From NCBI GenBank assembly GCA_947646735.1, contig CANTFK010000851.1, forward strand, positions 1-64,000: a stretch of 64,000 nucleotides of DNA, written 5' to 3'. This DNA comes from Peronospora farinosa (Eukaryota; Oomycota; Peronosporomycetes; Peronosporales; Peronosporaceae). The notes beneath the pieces were generated by a model. It was not told where the DNA came from. It saw only the letters and a program-made list of their open reading frames with translations, and made no database searches. Position numbers and translations under genes: made by a program. Below are positions 9,310-21,540 of this stretch, piece after piece (within the stretch, counting starts at the first letter, position 1; every line of letters starts with the position of its first letter).

Positions 9310-12300
9310 TCGCGGACTCTGAAGCTACCCCTAAGTTCAGAGTGATCGAACAAATGGGTAGCATAGTCCCTGAGGTTCCGAAAGGTCGGACCTCAACCCT
9401 TTTGGTCTATAGCGCTCGAGTACGAGGCTATGACCAAGTGATGACCCTTCTCGTGGATTCGGGTGCATCACAAAACTTTGTGAAACTCGCGGCTCTAAAA
9501 AAGAGACCGGCGAGTTATGAGTCGCTTTGCCAGGATGGCAAGCGAGAAGAGGCGATCGTTCGTTTAGCGAACGGCGCGCTCGTCAAATCGGAGGGAGTTC
9601 AAGTTGAACTCGCCTTCAGTTTCAGTGACTTCTCTTGTAAAGAGAAGTTCACAGTGCTAGGTATGGAGAGTCCATATGACCTCATCCTAGGCATGCCTTG
9701 GTTGGCTAAACACCAACCATGGATAGACTGGCGTACACGCACAGTCGCTAGATCTACGCAAGACACCGGAAAGGATGTGCTCTTGCGAGAGTCTTATGTG
9801 CTGGATGCTGTGTCCAACACAGTCGAGGGTGCGATGACGGTATGTCAATCGACACCAGGAACTACCCAGCTCGAAAGGAGTGGTGTAGTTGTGAGTGCAC
9901 TGGCGGAAAGCCAGGTGACACATATTCCTACCCAGGTCGAAAAGACTGGTGTAGTGAATGGGGCGATGACAGATAGTCATGCGTCCAATAGTTTCCTGCA
10001 CAGAGTTAAGAGCCTGTGGCAGTTGATGGTGGGATGACAGCAAGTCAAGCGCCACAAGAACCGGCACAGAGCCAAGAGCCTGGTGCGGTTGGAAGGAGTG
10101 CGTTAGCTGAGATAGCAACGACACCTTCTTCCAGGTCAAAGGTCGTGGTGACTCGAAGAACGAGCACCTGACGTATTAAGACGATCAAGGGCACGTCGAA
10201 ACGAGTGACCCTTGGATCAGTCTCGGTCCAAGAGGACGGACCTACGAACGAGTTGTTCGAGACCGTCGAAGACAAAATGCCGGAGGCATCCTCAGTTGAG
10301 GTGCTCCAACTTGTCTTGTCATCTGCCGAGGAGATAGTAAATCTCTCGGAGATGACGTGGGATCTGTTCCTGTCCGAACTAAAGGAAGGAAAGATCCACG
10401 AGATAGTCGCACCAGTTCCAGAAGAGAACGTGGTGGACTGTTGCTCTTCATCCACAATGGATGAGAGCGTCTTGGAGACCGACAAAAAGAAACGGTTCGC
10501 TGCTCAAGGCTGGGATGCCTTGAAGGACAGCCCGTTCTATGATGTTCTGTGGAAACACCGCGATGTGTTTCCAGCAGAAGTGCCGAGCCGCCTACCGGCC
10601 GATAGGGGCATCAGGCACGAAATTGACCTGGAGCCTGGCACCAAGTATTGTGTGACCAGGCAATGGCCGTTGCCGAAGGAACAAGTCGATTACATCGATG
10701 AGTTCTTCGACAAGCGAGCTAAGGCGGGACATGTACGTGAGAGCAAGTCGCCTCACTGCAGCCCGACCTTCTGTGTGCGTAAAGCAACGGGTGGATGGCG
10801 CGTGGTTCACGCTTATAATAAGCTGAACACGGCCACCATTCCAGCTCAAACGCCGATCCCGCGGAAAGATGTCTTGTTGAATTCCATGGGAAAGTCAACT
10901 ATCTTTTCCGCGTTGGATCTGAAGGATGGCTACTATCAGGTTCTCATGAGAGATACCGATGTAGCCAAAACGGCAGTAAGCACCCCAAGCGGTATGCTAT
11001 GGGAGTGGCTTGTGATGCCACAAGGGTTGAAAAATGCTCCGGCAACATTCAACCGAGTAGTGGCTCACGTGATGCGTCAGCACCGTGCCTACGCGCCCCA
11101 TTACTTTGACGATGTATTCGTGCATAGTAGGGCGGAGGACGGTCTGAGCGCGATAGAGTCGCACAATCGTCATTTAGACGCTGTTGTAGACTCTGGGTGA
11201 CACCCAATTATACGTTAACTTGCAAAAGTGCGTAATAGGGGTCCCCGAGATACCTGTACTGGGCTGCATCGTAGGTGCACATGGTGTACGAGCAGACCCA
11301 GAAAAGATAAAGGCTGTAAAGGAATGGCCAGTCCCACGTAATTTGAAGGATCTGCGCCAATTGCTTGGGCTCGCTAATTACTTGCATAAGTACAGCAAGA
11401 ATGATGCGGAGCGGACTAAGCCATTGTCTGACCTTTTAAAAAAGGATGCAGAATGGACTTGGTGTAAGAAGCAAGAAGATGCGCTCACATCAGTGAATTA
11501 ATCTCTTGTATAGGCACCGGTCTTAGCATTACCAGACGCTGATAAGCCCTTTAGCGTCGTCTGCGATGCAAGCAATTTTGCAATCGGCAGCGCGCTCATG
11601 CAGAAGGATGACAACGGTGTTGACCGTGTCATTTCTTATCAGTCTCGGCTATTAAAAGCTGCCGAGCTGAATTACCCTGTGCATGACAAGGAGCTACTTT
11701 TAATTAAGTATGCCCTTGTGAAGTTTCGTGTGCACCTCTTGGGCACCGAACCTTTTGTGGTTTATACGGATCACGCATCACTGCGGACCGCTATAAATTC
11801 ACCGCACCTCTCGCCGAGAATGGCGAGATGGCTAACATTCTTCTCTGAATTTAATTTCAAAGTTGAATATAAGCCGGGTAAGTCGAATGTCTTGGCTTAC
11901 GCGTTATCGCGCAGACCAGACTTCGAGGCAAGACACCAGGATAGTGTGTCTCGTACGAAAGCACAAGTTGAGTCGTCAACATTGGCAGCCATGAAGGTCT
12001 ACCATGTAACCAGCTCAATGGCCTCCGATATCAAGGAGTGTTACAGTTAGGACGAACATTGTCGCCTGCTGTTGGATCATTTTGGTGGACGAAAGGTTAC
12101 CCTTCCGTCGAACCTCAAAGCGAAGTTAAATCGCTTTAGTTACAGTGATGGCCTGTTTTGGCATCAACTGTCACCCTGTGATCCCTTGAGAATCTATGTC
12201 CCTCATGACACAGATCTCAAGCTGATGATACTCCACGAGTGCCATGATGCGCCATCTAGTGGGCATCTGGGCCGTGAAAAGACATTCTTACGAGTGTCAG

Positions 12301-14108
12301 AGGAATTTTGGTGGCCCCACCTATATCGGTGGGTGGCCAACTATATTCGCTCTTGCGAAGAGTGTCAGCGCATAAAGCCTGCACCTTCAAACAGTGCGCC
12401 ACTGAAGCCACTGCTGATTCCAACTGAATGCTGGAAGTCGGTCAGTTTGGACTTCATGTTTGGCTTACCGCCTGACCATAAAGGCAGGATGGGGCTCGTC
12501 GTCTTTGTAGACAGACTGAGCAAGATGGTGCATTTGGCACCATGTAGCACCAAGATCTCAGGAAAAGAGGCTGCCCTCTTGTTCCTGGATCACGTGTATC
12601 GACTACACGGGATGCCCGAGTCCATAGTATCGGACCGGGATCCGCGTTTTACGTCGGGTTTTTGGCGAAATGTGTTTGAGCTGCTGGGTAGCAAGCTCTA
12701 CATGTCAACCGCTGATCATCCCCAGACCGATGGCCAAACAGAACGGGCCAATCGAGTCGTGGCGGATGTGGTGCGTACAATAGCGACTCCTAAAGAATGG
12801 AGCAAGCAATTGCCATTCGTGGAGTTCGCTATTAATAACAGTGTTCACGCCAGTACGGGTGAAACACCGGTTTACATTAACGGACTGCGTCATCCTCGAA
12901 CGCCAGTCTCGTTTGTACGCAGCCCGAGTCTTAGTGGGGGAGGGCCCCTCACTTCGCTCGGTGCGAATGCCAAAGAGGGCCAAGGTTGCCCTAGTGACAC
13001 TGCTAATTTAGCAGTGGTCACGACACCTATAGGTGTCACAAAGGAGGCACGGCAAGAAATGCCAGTGCTCCTTGATGATGACACTATAGTGTTGTCAATA
13101 GCGTCGACCCATGAACGACCTCTTGGAGGCGTCATAGGCGATCTGGATGCTAAAAGCGTGAGCGAAGCTCAGCGCTTTGTGTATGAGCGATTAGCCATCA
13201 CACGTAAAGTCCGTGACGCGATGGCAAGCGCACAGGACAAGCAAAAACAATATGCAGACCAGCATGGTCGCAAAAAGAATGAACACTTTAGTGTTGGGGA
13301 CAAAGTGCTATTAAGTACTGCTACCCTACCTAAACATGCAATTTCTGTACTACCTGGTGGTACTACTAAGCTATTGCCCCGATTCATTGGGCCCTTTACA
13401 GTGGTTGAAGAAGTTGGAGACCTAAATTATAGGCTCACTCTCCCACCGTATATGAAGACGCACCCCGTATTTTACGTGGGTCGTCTGAAACGGTATGTTG
13501 ATCCAGAAGAGATCACATATCCACATCGGTCTAACGAGACCGATGGTGACGTCGACTGTGAGTCGAGCGTCGCGACCGATCAGGCGACGAGGAAGCCGAG
13601 AGGCTCCCCGTGTATGAACGAGGCGATAGAGGACTCGGTGATCGAGGAGGACTCCGCGCTTGACGCGGGTACCTCATCACCAGTCGCTCTAAGATGTCCA
13701 AACAGGTCTTCAGGCGGTCATACCCCTGACGGTCCCTCGTCCTCACATCGCGCAGATCCAAAGTCAGTCGCGAGACTTGACTCTCGAGATCTGTCACCTG
13801 CCTCTTCAGCGCAGCGGACTCAGCCTACGACTGAACAGCAGCAGGGTAGGAAGCCGCGAGTAGGTGGGCGTAATCGCCACTCCTATCGGGCGCCACCTGT
13901 GTTGGTGGACACGGAAGGGAATACGCGCTTCCTTGTTGGAAGGCTGTTGGCCCACCGGTTTGTGAAGCGAAAGCTCCAAATCCTTGTCCAGTGGAAGGGT
14001 TACCCAACGAGCTTTGACTCGTGGGAGCCTGTGGACGCTTTGCGCGTTGACGTGCCTGGGCTGGTGGCTGCTTATGTGAAGCAGCACCAGCTGTCTTCTT
14101 TCTGCTAG
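9279..14108 (+). pseudogene. pol: Pol of element A1, broken
   Basis: Polyprotein remnants in order: aspartic protease with LLVDSGASQNFV (about 9450-9485); reverse transcriptase with HYFDDVFVHSRAED (about 11098-11140); RNase H with VVYTDHASL (about 11758); integrase with zinc-binding CEECQRIKP (about 12356) and DDE core ([32 protein letters not shown]); and a C-terminal chromodomain (LQILVQWKGYPTSFDSWEP, about 13975-14030). Breaks: stop at 10035, a frame change before 10205, another near 11200, a stop near 11501, and TAG at 12048 where copy A2 has AAG. The last 1100 bases overlap the antisense ORF. Confidence 0.9.
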
Positions 14109-14977
14109 GTCCGGAAGGACTAGCAGAAGAAGCGTAGCGAGAATCAATTGGAGGTCGCTTACCACCCAAAATTTCATGCGCACGCTTCATGGCGAAGCTG
14201 ATTCGCTGCAACCGTTGTTTCGTTGCATCTACATGCAAGGTTACACGGCGCCGAAGTTCAGCTTCATATTCGTCGGCTGTTTCGTTAGAACGCAGCACGA
14301 CTGGAATTGGGAAAGCACGACCAAGTGCTTTGCCCTGCCTTTTCCACAAGGGAAAGACGCTATCAGAATTTATGAGCGTCAATAGTGGCACGCTGCAAAA
14401 GCGCTGCGCTAGACCCATCCGAGTTCATCCACTCAGATGGAGGTGGCATTGGTGGCAAGCCACCACTCACGTAGCCGCCCTCGCGACGGCGGGCTAGTGA
14501 GGCCGAAGGTGTACTTGGTGGAGCTTTAAGCTCACACTCACCTGAGTCTGACTCTCCATTATGGATTGTCAAGACATCAGCATGAGGAGTCACATCTGAC
14601 TGAGTCGCGACTACTTCTTTCGAAGTAGCGTGCTCAGTCTTAGTCGCTGCGCTCGTAGGCGCAGACGACGAGGCTTTACCTTCGCTTGTAGGAAGCATAG
14701 ATGCTTCCTCAAGGACGGGTGCCTCAAATGATGGGGACATATGTCCCATCAATGCACTATGCTCATCACCACTTTGGGGTGATGGCAGTAGTGTGGTCTC
14801 ATTGTAGTCTACAATGAGAGATGGATCTTCATCCACATTATCGTGAGATGGAAGATCCACCCCAGTGCCTAACGCACTTTGCGACGGCTGCGATAAATCG
14901 CGGCGCGTGCGCTTAGTGCTGGACTGCATGGGTGCCTTTGCAGGCGACCCATCAGCCTTACCACGTTTCGGTGGCAT
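13531..14977 (-). pseudogene. antisense ORF of family A element (A1)
   Basis: The frame starts with ATG at 14977 (MPPKRGKADGSPAK), 106 bases from the 3' LTR, and reads back into pol. It has one frame change between 14418 and 14363 and a stop near 13824, and ends at 13531. The product has a basic N-terminus, an acidic Ser/Pro-rich region (DYNETTLLPSPQSGDE), a basic helical block (ADEYEAELRRRVTLHVDATK), a Ser/Arg/Lys-rich stretch, a probable coiled coil (MTDLESQVSRLTLDLRDV), and an SR-rich C-terminus. It overprints the chromodomain end of pol on the other strand. No known family was recognised. The homologous frame occurs in A2, so it is a family feature, though both copies here are damaged. 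Confidence 0.6.
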
Positions 14978-15082
14978 GAGAATTGAGTAGACTAAAGCGG
15001 CGCGTTATATTACGGCTCGCAAGTCACTCTGTCTCCTAGGCGATGTTTTACAAGATGTAAAAATCGTTTTAAAAGGGGGATG

Positions 15083-15685
15083 GTGTAACGGGCTCAACGT
15101 TACACGTACCCGTTAAGTATGCGATACTTAACGGGCAGGTCTTAAAAGGTACGTAAGTACTTAAGACCTGTCGCTCGGGTGAGACACACCATGTGTCACA
15201 CCCTTGCGTATGTGATATACACTAGGTGTATTCACATTGATGGGGATGACGCCCAGCTGGGACTAGGCGTCATCAAATGACGTCAGTCAGTTACGTCATT
15301 GAGCGAGCTTAAATATATTTAAGCTCTCACGTTGGGAGCGCATCTATAGAGATGGCACCCATCATTACATATTAACCAATCAGTAGTTAGATTTATATTT
15401 AGTTAAAATCTATTAAATATAAATCAGTCTTGAATTTACTTAAACAAGCACACCACGCACGAGAAGTTGAGAAACTTCTGCGTGACGTCGGTGCCTTCTA
15501 AGTGTTAAGAAGTTCGTTGCACTCTCGCTCAAGCGAGAGGCAACTGGTGGTACGACTGCTTAAGCAGTCGACCAACCTCCCAACCACCCTCGCACGCGAA
15601 GGTAAGACGGTCTAACCGCTTCCTCGCTTGTGCATAAGGTGTGTGCTCGTAGTACGAGGCAACTTCGTAGAAGTGCCCGTCTACA
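15083..15685 (+). repeat. 3' LTR of A1
   Basis: 603 bases, the same termini as the 5' LTR and nearly identical to it, followed by the TGATA target duplicate. The polypurine tract ends at 15082. Confidence 0.92.
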
Positions 15686-15690
15686 TGATA

Positions 15691-15906
15691 CATCGGACGA
15701 CCAAGCAACAACTTGACTGTTGGGACAGGGCGATACGGCTGCAATCTTGCCGTACCAGATGGGCAGGTAAGATCAGTACCATTTGACAAGTACATGGTCC
15801 AAGTTGCTGGAATCGGATGTTGTAGTTCATTAAGAAACGAGTAGTTGAGCTAATGCTATATATGTTTTACGTTTACTTCTACCTACTTCTGAGTCGGAGA
15901 GTGCAT
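15691..15906. other. spacer between A1 and the B array
   Basis: Unassigned old sequence between two insertions. On the minus strand a short frame starts at 15795 (MYLSNGTDLTCPSG) and is interrupted by A1. Just upstream of it in that direction is GAACTACA, which could be an old LTR end. The right edge (15902-15906) is the TGCAT target duplicate of the B array. Confidence 0.3.
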
Positions 15907-16549
15907 TGTAGCGGAGCTGCACAGCTCTTTAGCCAGAGGAAGACTTTCGGCTGGAAGCCTCTTAGTTCTAGAGAACTAAATAGAGTTAAGGCTAAAAGCC
16001 ACTTAGTTCTAAGGAACTAATTAAACGACGTTAAAGTCACCCTGTTCTAAGGAACTAGGAGAGAGACTTTTAGTCAATCAAGCAATAAGCTTAAGGTTCA
16101 GAGAACCAACGCACAGAGTGCAAGAACAAGCTAGAAGCTTAGGGGTTCAGAGAACCAACGCACGAAGTGCACAAGAGAACAAGTCAGAACGACTTGCGAT
16201 CTTAAACTCAAAATGAGAACTGATTTTATTTATGCTTTAAGATTTTATGAATAGTCCTACTCTAAGTACACTACACTAGATTAATTACTATAATAGTAAT
16301 TATTATATGCAGACTTTGCTATTGGACGACGTATCGTCTAAACATCTGTGTATGATGTACTTAATGGAGCGTTAGTCGATTTATCGAATCCTAATCGGTA
16401 AGATACGGTATTACCGAATACCGTATCTTAACGCTCATACTTAATACCTCTCTAAAGAGAAGTATAATAATGCATTATATGCAATACAAAGGAGAGTTTA
16501 ACCGTAAACTCTCGGAAAGACGCTACAACCGTCGTGTAACCCCGTTACA
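15907..16549 (-). repeat. LTR 1 of the B array (3' LTR of B1)
   Basis: 643 bases, TGTAGCGGAGC to CCCCGTTACA on the plus strand, followed by CCCTCCCCCACC, the polypurine tract in minus reading. It consists of consecutive short palindromes: GAGCTG/CAGCTC, TTAGTTC/GAACTAA twice, GGTTC/GAACC twice, AAGCT/AGCTT, GATACGGTAT/ATACCGTATC and GAGAGTTTA/TAAACTCTC. Confidence 0.92.
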
Positions 16550-16660
16550 CCCTCCCCCACCAGACTGACGTTCCCATAGAATGTCACTCGACATCTTTCC
16601 TCTTAGAGGTAGTGCTTTAGCGAACGTTTAAAACCTCACGGTTTGTTCACGGCACATAAC

Positions 16661-17944
16661 ATGACGCCTCCCGGTAGTGAGTCACAGACTCTTCGGGACC
16701 TCATTGAAGACGACCTTGACGAAGCGGTTGATTACGAAAGTGACACCGTCTTTGTGGGACCCGATGGGTCCCCTTTAGCCACCCTCACGGGTGAAGATGA
16801 CACTCGTCATGCACCGAATCCGTTCCCTGAACGTGGTGCAGCAGATGCGCTAACAGCGTTACGTGACCCGCCTGACGTATCATCAACGGTAACGGTTACC
16901 AATCCACTCGACGAGCAGCAACAGCGGTCCATCGACCAAGAGGAAGGCGCCAAGCGCCGGACGAAGAATATGACGAGACTGCAGGACCACCGACAGTACA
17001 GGTTCAAGCCACCTACGGTGGAAGAACGCCTAAAGGAAGCATCTGGGCATTCCCTTTCTGGTTGGACCATTGGGCCTGAGGCCATTTCACCTGAGGATGT
17101 TGCCACGCGCACGGCACTTCGACAACGATATCTGGAACCCCATATCACTACTCAAAGCCAATACTTGGCACGCCTTAATAGGCAAGTGCGCGGTGCGCCA
17201 GTTCCTCCGATGAAGGGTGTTCCCATCCTTCTGTTCGCGGGGGAAACCGAGGACGAAGAAGACACGGCTTTCAGCCGCTGGGCGCATTATGCGCGACGTT
17301 TAAGCAGCATGTGGGCCCTACGGGCAAGTGCCGATGTGGCAGATGTTCGACTTGAGCGGAAGATGCGTTATGATTACGCTAAATTGAAGGCCCGGGGAAA
17401 ATTGAAATCCCAACGAACGCATTATGCGCCTGCTGCCCAGCAGCCCAATGTTTCGGCTACCCCTGTAGCCGCGAGTTCACGACAGCCCGAGGCCGCTAAC
17501 CCGCCTACCCTCACCCTTACTGGTGAGAAGCGTCAGCGCCAACAGACAGACCCTGCGCACGACGCTCAAAAACGTCCACGGCGTACGGGCAATCCTGCCG
17601 AAGGGGAGTCTCAAATTCCCATGAATTCCATGATTCGGGATAACCCCGCCATTTCACCAGATACTGGTTTTGACCATGGCGGCGACGCTTCTGCAGTAGA
17701 CGCTCCACATGGAACTGCAGGTTCCCCTGCGCATCGAGCAAAGGAGGAGGAGGCCGGTGTATCGGCACAAGCTCATGCCGAGCTTGTTCAGGAGGTGCGG
17801 TCCCTTCGTGAGGAGAGGCAGACGATGAACTCCCGGCTTGAGTCCCTGGAAGAGAGTCGGACCCGAATGCAGGGTCAGCTTGACTTGTTGGTGCAGATGC
17901 TCCGTCCCGCGACAATGCCAATGGGCTCGGCGCGAGCGCCTTAG
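16661..17944 (+). CDS. antisense ORF of element B1
   Basis: Intact frame of 427 residues from ATG at 16661, 111 bases inside the 3' LTR and opposite to gag-pol. It overlaps the end of pol by 428 bases tail to tail. The N-terminus is acidic ([20 protein letters not shown]). The middle is mixed charged and helical, with a tryptophan block ([20 protein letters not shown]) followed by a basic helix ([18 protein letters not shown]). There is a likely nuclear signal (QKRPRR), and the last 60 residues form a probable coiled coil ([20 protein letters not shown]). B2 has the same length with very few differences, and B3 has a broken copy. No known domain was recognised. Nuclear or RNA-binding action is only a guess from composition. 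Confidence 0.7.
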   Translation: MTPPGSESQTLRDLIEDDLDEAVDYESDTVFVGPDGSPLATLTGEDDTRHAPNPFPERGAADALTALRDPPDVSSTVTVTNPLDEQQQRSIDQEEGAKRRTKNMTRLQDHRQYRFKPPTVEERLKEASGHSLSGWTIGPEAISPEDVATRTALRQRYLEPHITTQSQYLARLNRQVRGAPVPPMKGVPILLFAGETEDEEDTAFSRWAHYARRLSSMWALRASADVADVRLERKMRYDYAKLKARGKLKSQRTHYAPAAQQPNVSATPVAASSRQPEAANPPTLTLTGEKRQRQQTDPAHDAQKRPRRTGNPAEGESQIPMNSMIRDNPAISPDTGFDHGGDASAVDAPHGTAGSPAHRAKEEEAGVSAQAHAELVQEVRSLREERQTMNSRLESLEESRTRMQGQLDLLVQMLRPATMPMGSARAP

Positions 17945-20900
17945 CGTCTATTTGGGACGGATCCCGATAAGGTTTCAGCATGGCGACATAGAACACAGGA
18001 TGTGTACGCAATTTGCGCGGCAAGTTAAGCGTATACGCTGTGCCTTTCTTGGCAATGACCTTAAAGGGTCCGATAAAGCGCGGACGCAACTTCGTCTTAA
18101 AGACAGCGGATACTACATTGGTAGGTAGGTTTTTAGCATTAAGTAATACTTGGTCTCCGACCTCATAATCATTAATACAACCTCTGCCTTTCGCATCTGC
18201 ATATTCCTTTTGTTTATCTTGACTATCAGCCATTGCATCTTGCACATGTCGTAAGACATTTAGTCGCGTTGCGAGAAACGCATTTACCTGTTTCTTAACA
18301 GTATTAGGGCTGACATCAGCAAGCCGATCGGCAACCTCTCCCCCACCAAGCCCTGAACCACTCGGTGGTAGCGTTAACGGAACGCGTGGGTGTGTGAGAC
18401 CATTGACATAGAACGGAGTGTAGCCGGTAGAGGCGTGCACGGAGTTATTGAGTGCAAACTCAACTACAGGGAGCATAGCGCTCCAACGCTTAGGCGTTTC
18501 AGCACAAACGCTGCGTAGGATATCTTCAACAACGCGATTTACGCGTTCGGTTTGACCATCGGTCTGCGGATGATCCGCTGTGGACATGTCCAAACGGGTG
18601 CCCAGCACCTGGAAGACGGACTTCCAAAATTTACTCGTAAAACGAGGATCACGATCAGAAACAATTGCCACTGGCAAGCCATGTTGGCGAAACACCCGAT
18701 CGATAAACAGCTCCGCTGTACCCACACCATCGATCGAATCTGGCACAGCCGCTAAGTGAGCCATCTTGCTCAAACGGTCAACAAAGACCACAATACCTGT
18801 ATTGCCATGCGAATCTTTCGGTAGGCCAAATACAAAGTCCATACTAATGGACTCCCAGCACCCAGTGGGAATAGGCAAACTAGCCAGCGGCGCTGCCGAA
18901 TGGGGCGAGGGTTTCACCCGTTGACACGTTTCACACGTACGCACATATGTGCTCACCCATTTGTATAATTTGGGCCACCAATAACTTTGGCATACTGCCC
19001 CATAGGTCTTTTCACGACCCAAATGACCACCGATGGCGGTGTCATGTACCTCATAGAGGATACGATACTTCAGGTCCTCGTCATGAGGAACTACAATACG
19101 CGGAGGATCCGCTACATCTGTACGATAGTACAACAGCCCCTCATCGATAGAATATCGATGGAGGCTCGCACGTAATCGTGCCGACAATTTAATGTCCGAG
19201 TCTTTAAACTCCTCACTGCCAAGAGCATGTAGCAACGCTATACAGTGATCATCTTTAGCATACGCCGTACGAATGAGATCGGTGATAGAAGACGACAACG
19301 TCGTCACATGAGCAAGCTCATAATCAGGTCTGCGTGACAACGCATCAGCCAAAGCATTTTGCTTGCCCGGCTTATATTTCACCTCGAAATTATATTCGGC
19401 AAAGAATGACAGCCATCTGGCCATTCTCTGCGAGAGATGCGGCGACTGAGTCGCAGTGCGTAACGACGCATGATCGGTATAGATCACAAAAGGCTTTGAG
19501 CCCAGCAGATGAACTCTGAATTTGACCAGGGCATACTTCATCGCAAGTAGCTCTTTGTCATGAACTGGATAGTTCTTTTCTGCAGCTTTCAGCTGGCGAG
19601 ATTCAAAAGCGATTACACGCTCACGGCCTTCATCATCTGATTGTAACAGAGCACTGCCAATGGCAAAATCCGATGCGTCACAGACGACGCTAAACGGTCG
19701 GTCAGGGTCTGGCAAAGCCAAAATAGGAGCATGTAGAAGGCTCGCCTTCACTGCTTGAAAAGCATCTTCGTGTTCGGCATGCCAACACCATTCCACATCC
19801 TTTTTAAGGAGATTGGATAACGGCCGAGCCATATCAGCGTAATTTTCGCTATACTTGTGTAAGTAATTGGCAAGGCCAAGCCATTTACGCAAGTCCTTCT
19901 GAGATTGTGGAACAGGCCAATCGACTATGGCTTTGACTTTGGCGGGATCCGCTCGTAGGCCTCGCTTCCCAATGAAGCACCCTAGAAAGGGAATTTCTTC
20001 GGCCCCGAAGATGCACTTAGATGCATTAGCATATAATTTATTAGTGCGCATGCACTCGAGCACTGCTCGTAAATGAACAATATGGTTCTCAATATCTGAC
20101 CGCCCATGTTCAGCTCGGCTATGGACAAAAATGTCATCAAAATACGTCTGTGCATAACTTCGATGGGGTCGAAACAATTGCGTCACCAAACGGTTAAACG
20201 TAGCCGGAGCATTAGATAGCCCTTGGGGCATCACTAACCACTCCCAGAGCATACCGCTCGGAGTACTAACAGCAGTAAGCGGAATATCACTAGCTCGCAT
20301 GAGCAATTGGTAATAACCATCGACTAAGTCGAGCGCACTGTACATGGTACAACCGACCATATTGTTCTGAAGAACATCCTTTCTAGGTATCGGTGTCTGT
20401 GCAGGTATAGTGGCCGCATTGAGCTTATTATAAGCATGAACGATACGCCATTTACCATTTGGTTTCTTAACACAGAAAGTGGGTGTCGAGTGCGGAGATT
20501 TACTCTCACGCACCATGCCCGCCGCGTGCTTTGCACGAAAGAACTCGTCAATGACGTCACACTGTTCTTTGGGTAAAGGCCACTGCCGTGTTACACAGTA
20601 TTTGGTTCCGGGAACCAAGTCAATTTCATGACGTACGCCCCTATCAGGTGGTAGAACCGACGGTGGATCGTGACACACCACGTCCTGGAATTCTTTTACC
20701 AAAGGATAGTAGGGATCTGAAGGGTCCTTTAGAATAGATGCCCCACTACGTGCACTTAGTGCCGCTTTGGTATCTTCAAGGACTGTCTCATCGACAAGCG
20801 AGGATGAGTTCAGCTCGAGGTTAGGTCGAATGACCACCATATCGGACAGAGCACCTGCCTTCAAGGCCTGATGAAATTCATCCACAGACATTTCGTCTAG

Positions 20901-21302
20901 CTCTAAAAGAGCATTTAATGATGGGAGGGCCTCAAGGTCAACCTCACCATCTACATCACCTGTCACTCCGTTGACCAGGGTGTACAACTGGTCATTGACA
21001 TTACTATGCGATAAAACAGACGCTTTGCGTCTCGCAGCCGCCATCTGGCGACGCTGCCGTCTCATTGACGAGACCGTACTCTTCAAAGTACTTGGGATAT
21101 TATCATCCCCAAGGTCAACAGACCCCTTGTCGTTTACCTGCCCTATGTAAGGGCCGATGTCATTACCGACACCCAGTGGGTCACTAGTACCAGTGACTTC
21201 ACTAACAAGGTCATTGACCTTCACTTGCTCTATACGAGAGCCGATGTCATTATCGACATCCAGTGAATCAGCATTTACAGCCAATATCACTAACAAGGTC
21301 AT
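17517..21302 (-). CDS. pol: Pol (RT-RNase H-integrase-chromodomain) of B1
   Basis: Open frame of about 1261 codons. The first 200 cover the protease-RT linker. Reverse transcriptase follows ([20 protein letters not shown] region; catalytic YFDDIFVHS near residue 388), then RNase H (VIYTDHASL near 609), the integrase HHCC zinc module (CETCQRVKP near 790), the DDE core ([21 protein letters not shown] near 884, [15 protein letters not shown]) and a chromodomain ([19 protein letters not shown] near 1215). It copies element RNA into DNA and inserts it. The true protein is probably fused upstream to protease, but a 5-base deletion near 21535, relative to B2, puts protease in another frame. B1 is therefore close to intact. 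The 3' 428 bases also encode the end of the antisense ORF. Confidence 0.93.
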   Translation of the reverse strand: MTLLVILAVNADSLDVDNDIGSRIEQVKVNDLVSEVTGTSDPLGVGNDIGPYIGQVNDKGSVDLGDDNIPSTLKSTVSSMRRQRRQMAAARRKASVLSHSNVNDQLYTLVNGVTGDVDGEVDLEALPSLNALLELDEMSVDEFHQALKAGALSDMVVIRPNLELNSSSLVDETVLEDTKAALSARSGASILKDPSDPYYPLVKEFQDVVCHDPPSVLPPDRGVRHEIDLVPGTKYCVTRQWPLPKEQCDVIDEFFRAKHAAGMVRESKSPHSTPTFCVKKPNGKWRIVHAYNKLNAATIPAQTPIPRKDVLQNNMVGCTMYSALDLVDGYYQLLMRASDIPLTAVSTPSGMLWEWLVMPQGLSNAPATFNRLVTQLFRPHRSYAQTYFDDIFVHSRAEHGRSDIENHIVHLRAVLECMRTNKLYANASKCIFGAEEIPFLGCFIGKRGLRADPAKVKAIVDWPVPQSQKDLRKWLGLANYLHKYSENYADMARPLSNLLKKDVEWCWHAEHEDAFQAVKASLLHAPILALPDPDRPFSVVCDASDFAIGSALLQSDDEGRERVIAFESRQLKAAEKNYPVHDKELLAMKYALVKFRVHLLGSKPFVIYTDHASLRTATQSPHLSQRMARWLSFFAEYNFEVKYKPGKQNALADALSRRPDYELAHVTTLSSSITDLIRTAYAKDDHCIALLHALGSEEFKDSDIKLSARLRASLHRYSIDEGLLYYRTDVADPPRIVVPHDEDLKYRILYEVHDTAIGGHLGREKTYGAVCQSYWWPKLYKWVSTYVRTCETCQRVKPSPHSAAPLASLPIPTGCWESISMDFVFGLPKDSHGNTGIVVFVDRLSKMAHLAAVPDSIDGVGTAELFIDRVFRQHGLPVAIVSDRDPRFTSKFWKSVFQVLGTRLDMSTADHPQTDGQTERVNRVVEDILRSVCAETPKRWSAMLPVVEFALNNSVHASTGYTPFYVNGLTHPRVPLTLPPSGSGLGGGEVADRLADVSPNTVKKQVNAFLATRLNVLRHVQDAMADSQDKQKEYADAKGRGCINDYEVGDQVLLNAKNLPTNVVSAVFKTKLRPRFIGPFKVIAKKGTAYTLNLPRKLRTHPVFYVAMLKPYRDPSQIDAKALAPSPLALSRDGASAPTSQADPAFGSDSLPGTQAGSSSSASPHEGTAPPEQARHELVPIHRPPPPLLDAQGNLQFHVERLLQKRRRHGQNQYLVKWRGYPESWNSWEFETPLRQDCPYAVDVFERRAQGLSVGADASHQ

Positions 21303-21540
21303 CGACCTTCACTTGCTCTATACGAGAGCCGATGTCATTACCGACATCCAGTGAATCGCATTTACAGCCAATATCACTAACAAGGTCATCGACCTTAACT
21401 TGCTCTATACGAGAGCCGATGTCATTACCGACATCCAGTGAATCGCATTTACAGCCAATATCACTAACAAGGTCATCGACCTTAACTTGCTCTATACGAG
21501 AGCCGATGTCATTACCGACATCCAGTGAATCTACAGCCAA
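21194..21540 (-). repeat. 87-base coding tandem repeat in B1
   Basis: About four copies of an 87-base (29-codon) unit in the linker between protease and reverse transcriptase. The unit reads [20 protein letters not shown] then NDIGSRIEQ. Successive copies start 87 bases apart (the same point at 21281, 21368 and 21455). The copy number differs in B2 and B3. Confidence 0.9.

Larger units (their letters stand above)
7550..15685 (+). mobile_element. Ty3/gypsy element A1, full length
   Basis: Complete element with LTRs 7550-8149 and 15083-15685 and target duplication TGATA (7545-7549 and 15686-15690). The order is 5' LTR, primer binding site, gag, protease, reverse transcriptase, RNase H, integrase, chromodomain, antisense ORF, polypurine tract (AAAAGGGGGATGG), 3' LTR. 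The LTRs are nearly identical: about one substitution and one complex 3-base length difference were seen. Pol nevertheless carries several disabling changes. Confidence 0.92.

Noticed and set aside
12048..12050. Programmed stop read-through in A1 pol
   Set aside because: Copy A2 has a Lys codon at the same position, so the stop is a simple mutation.
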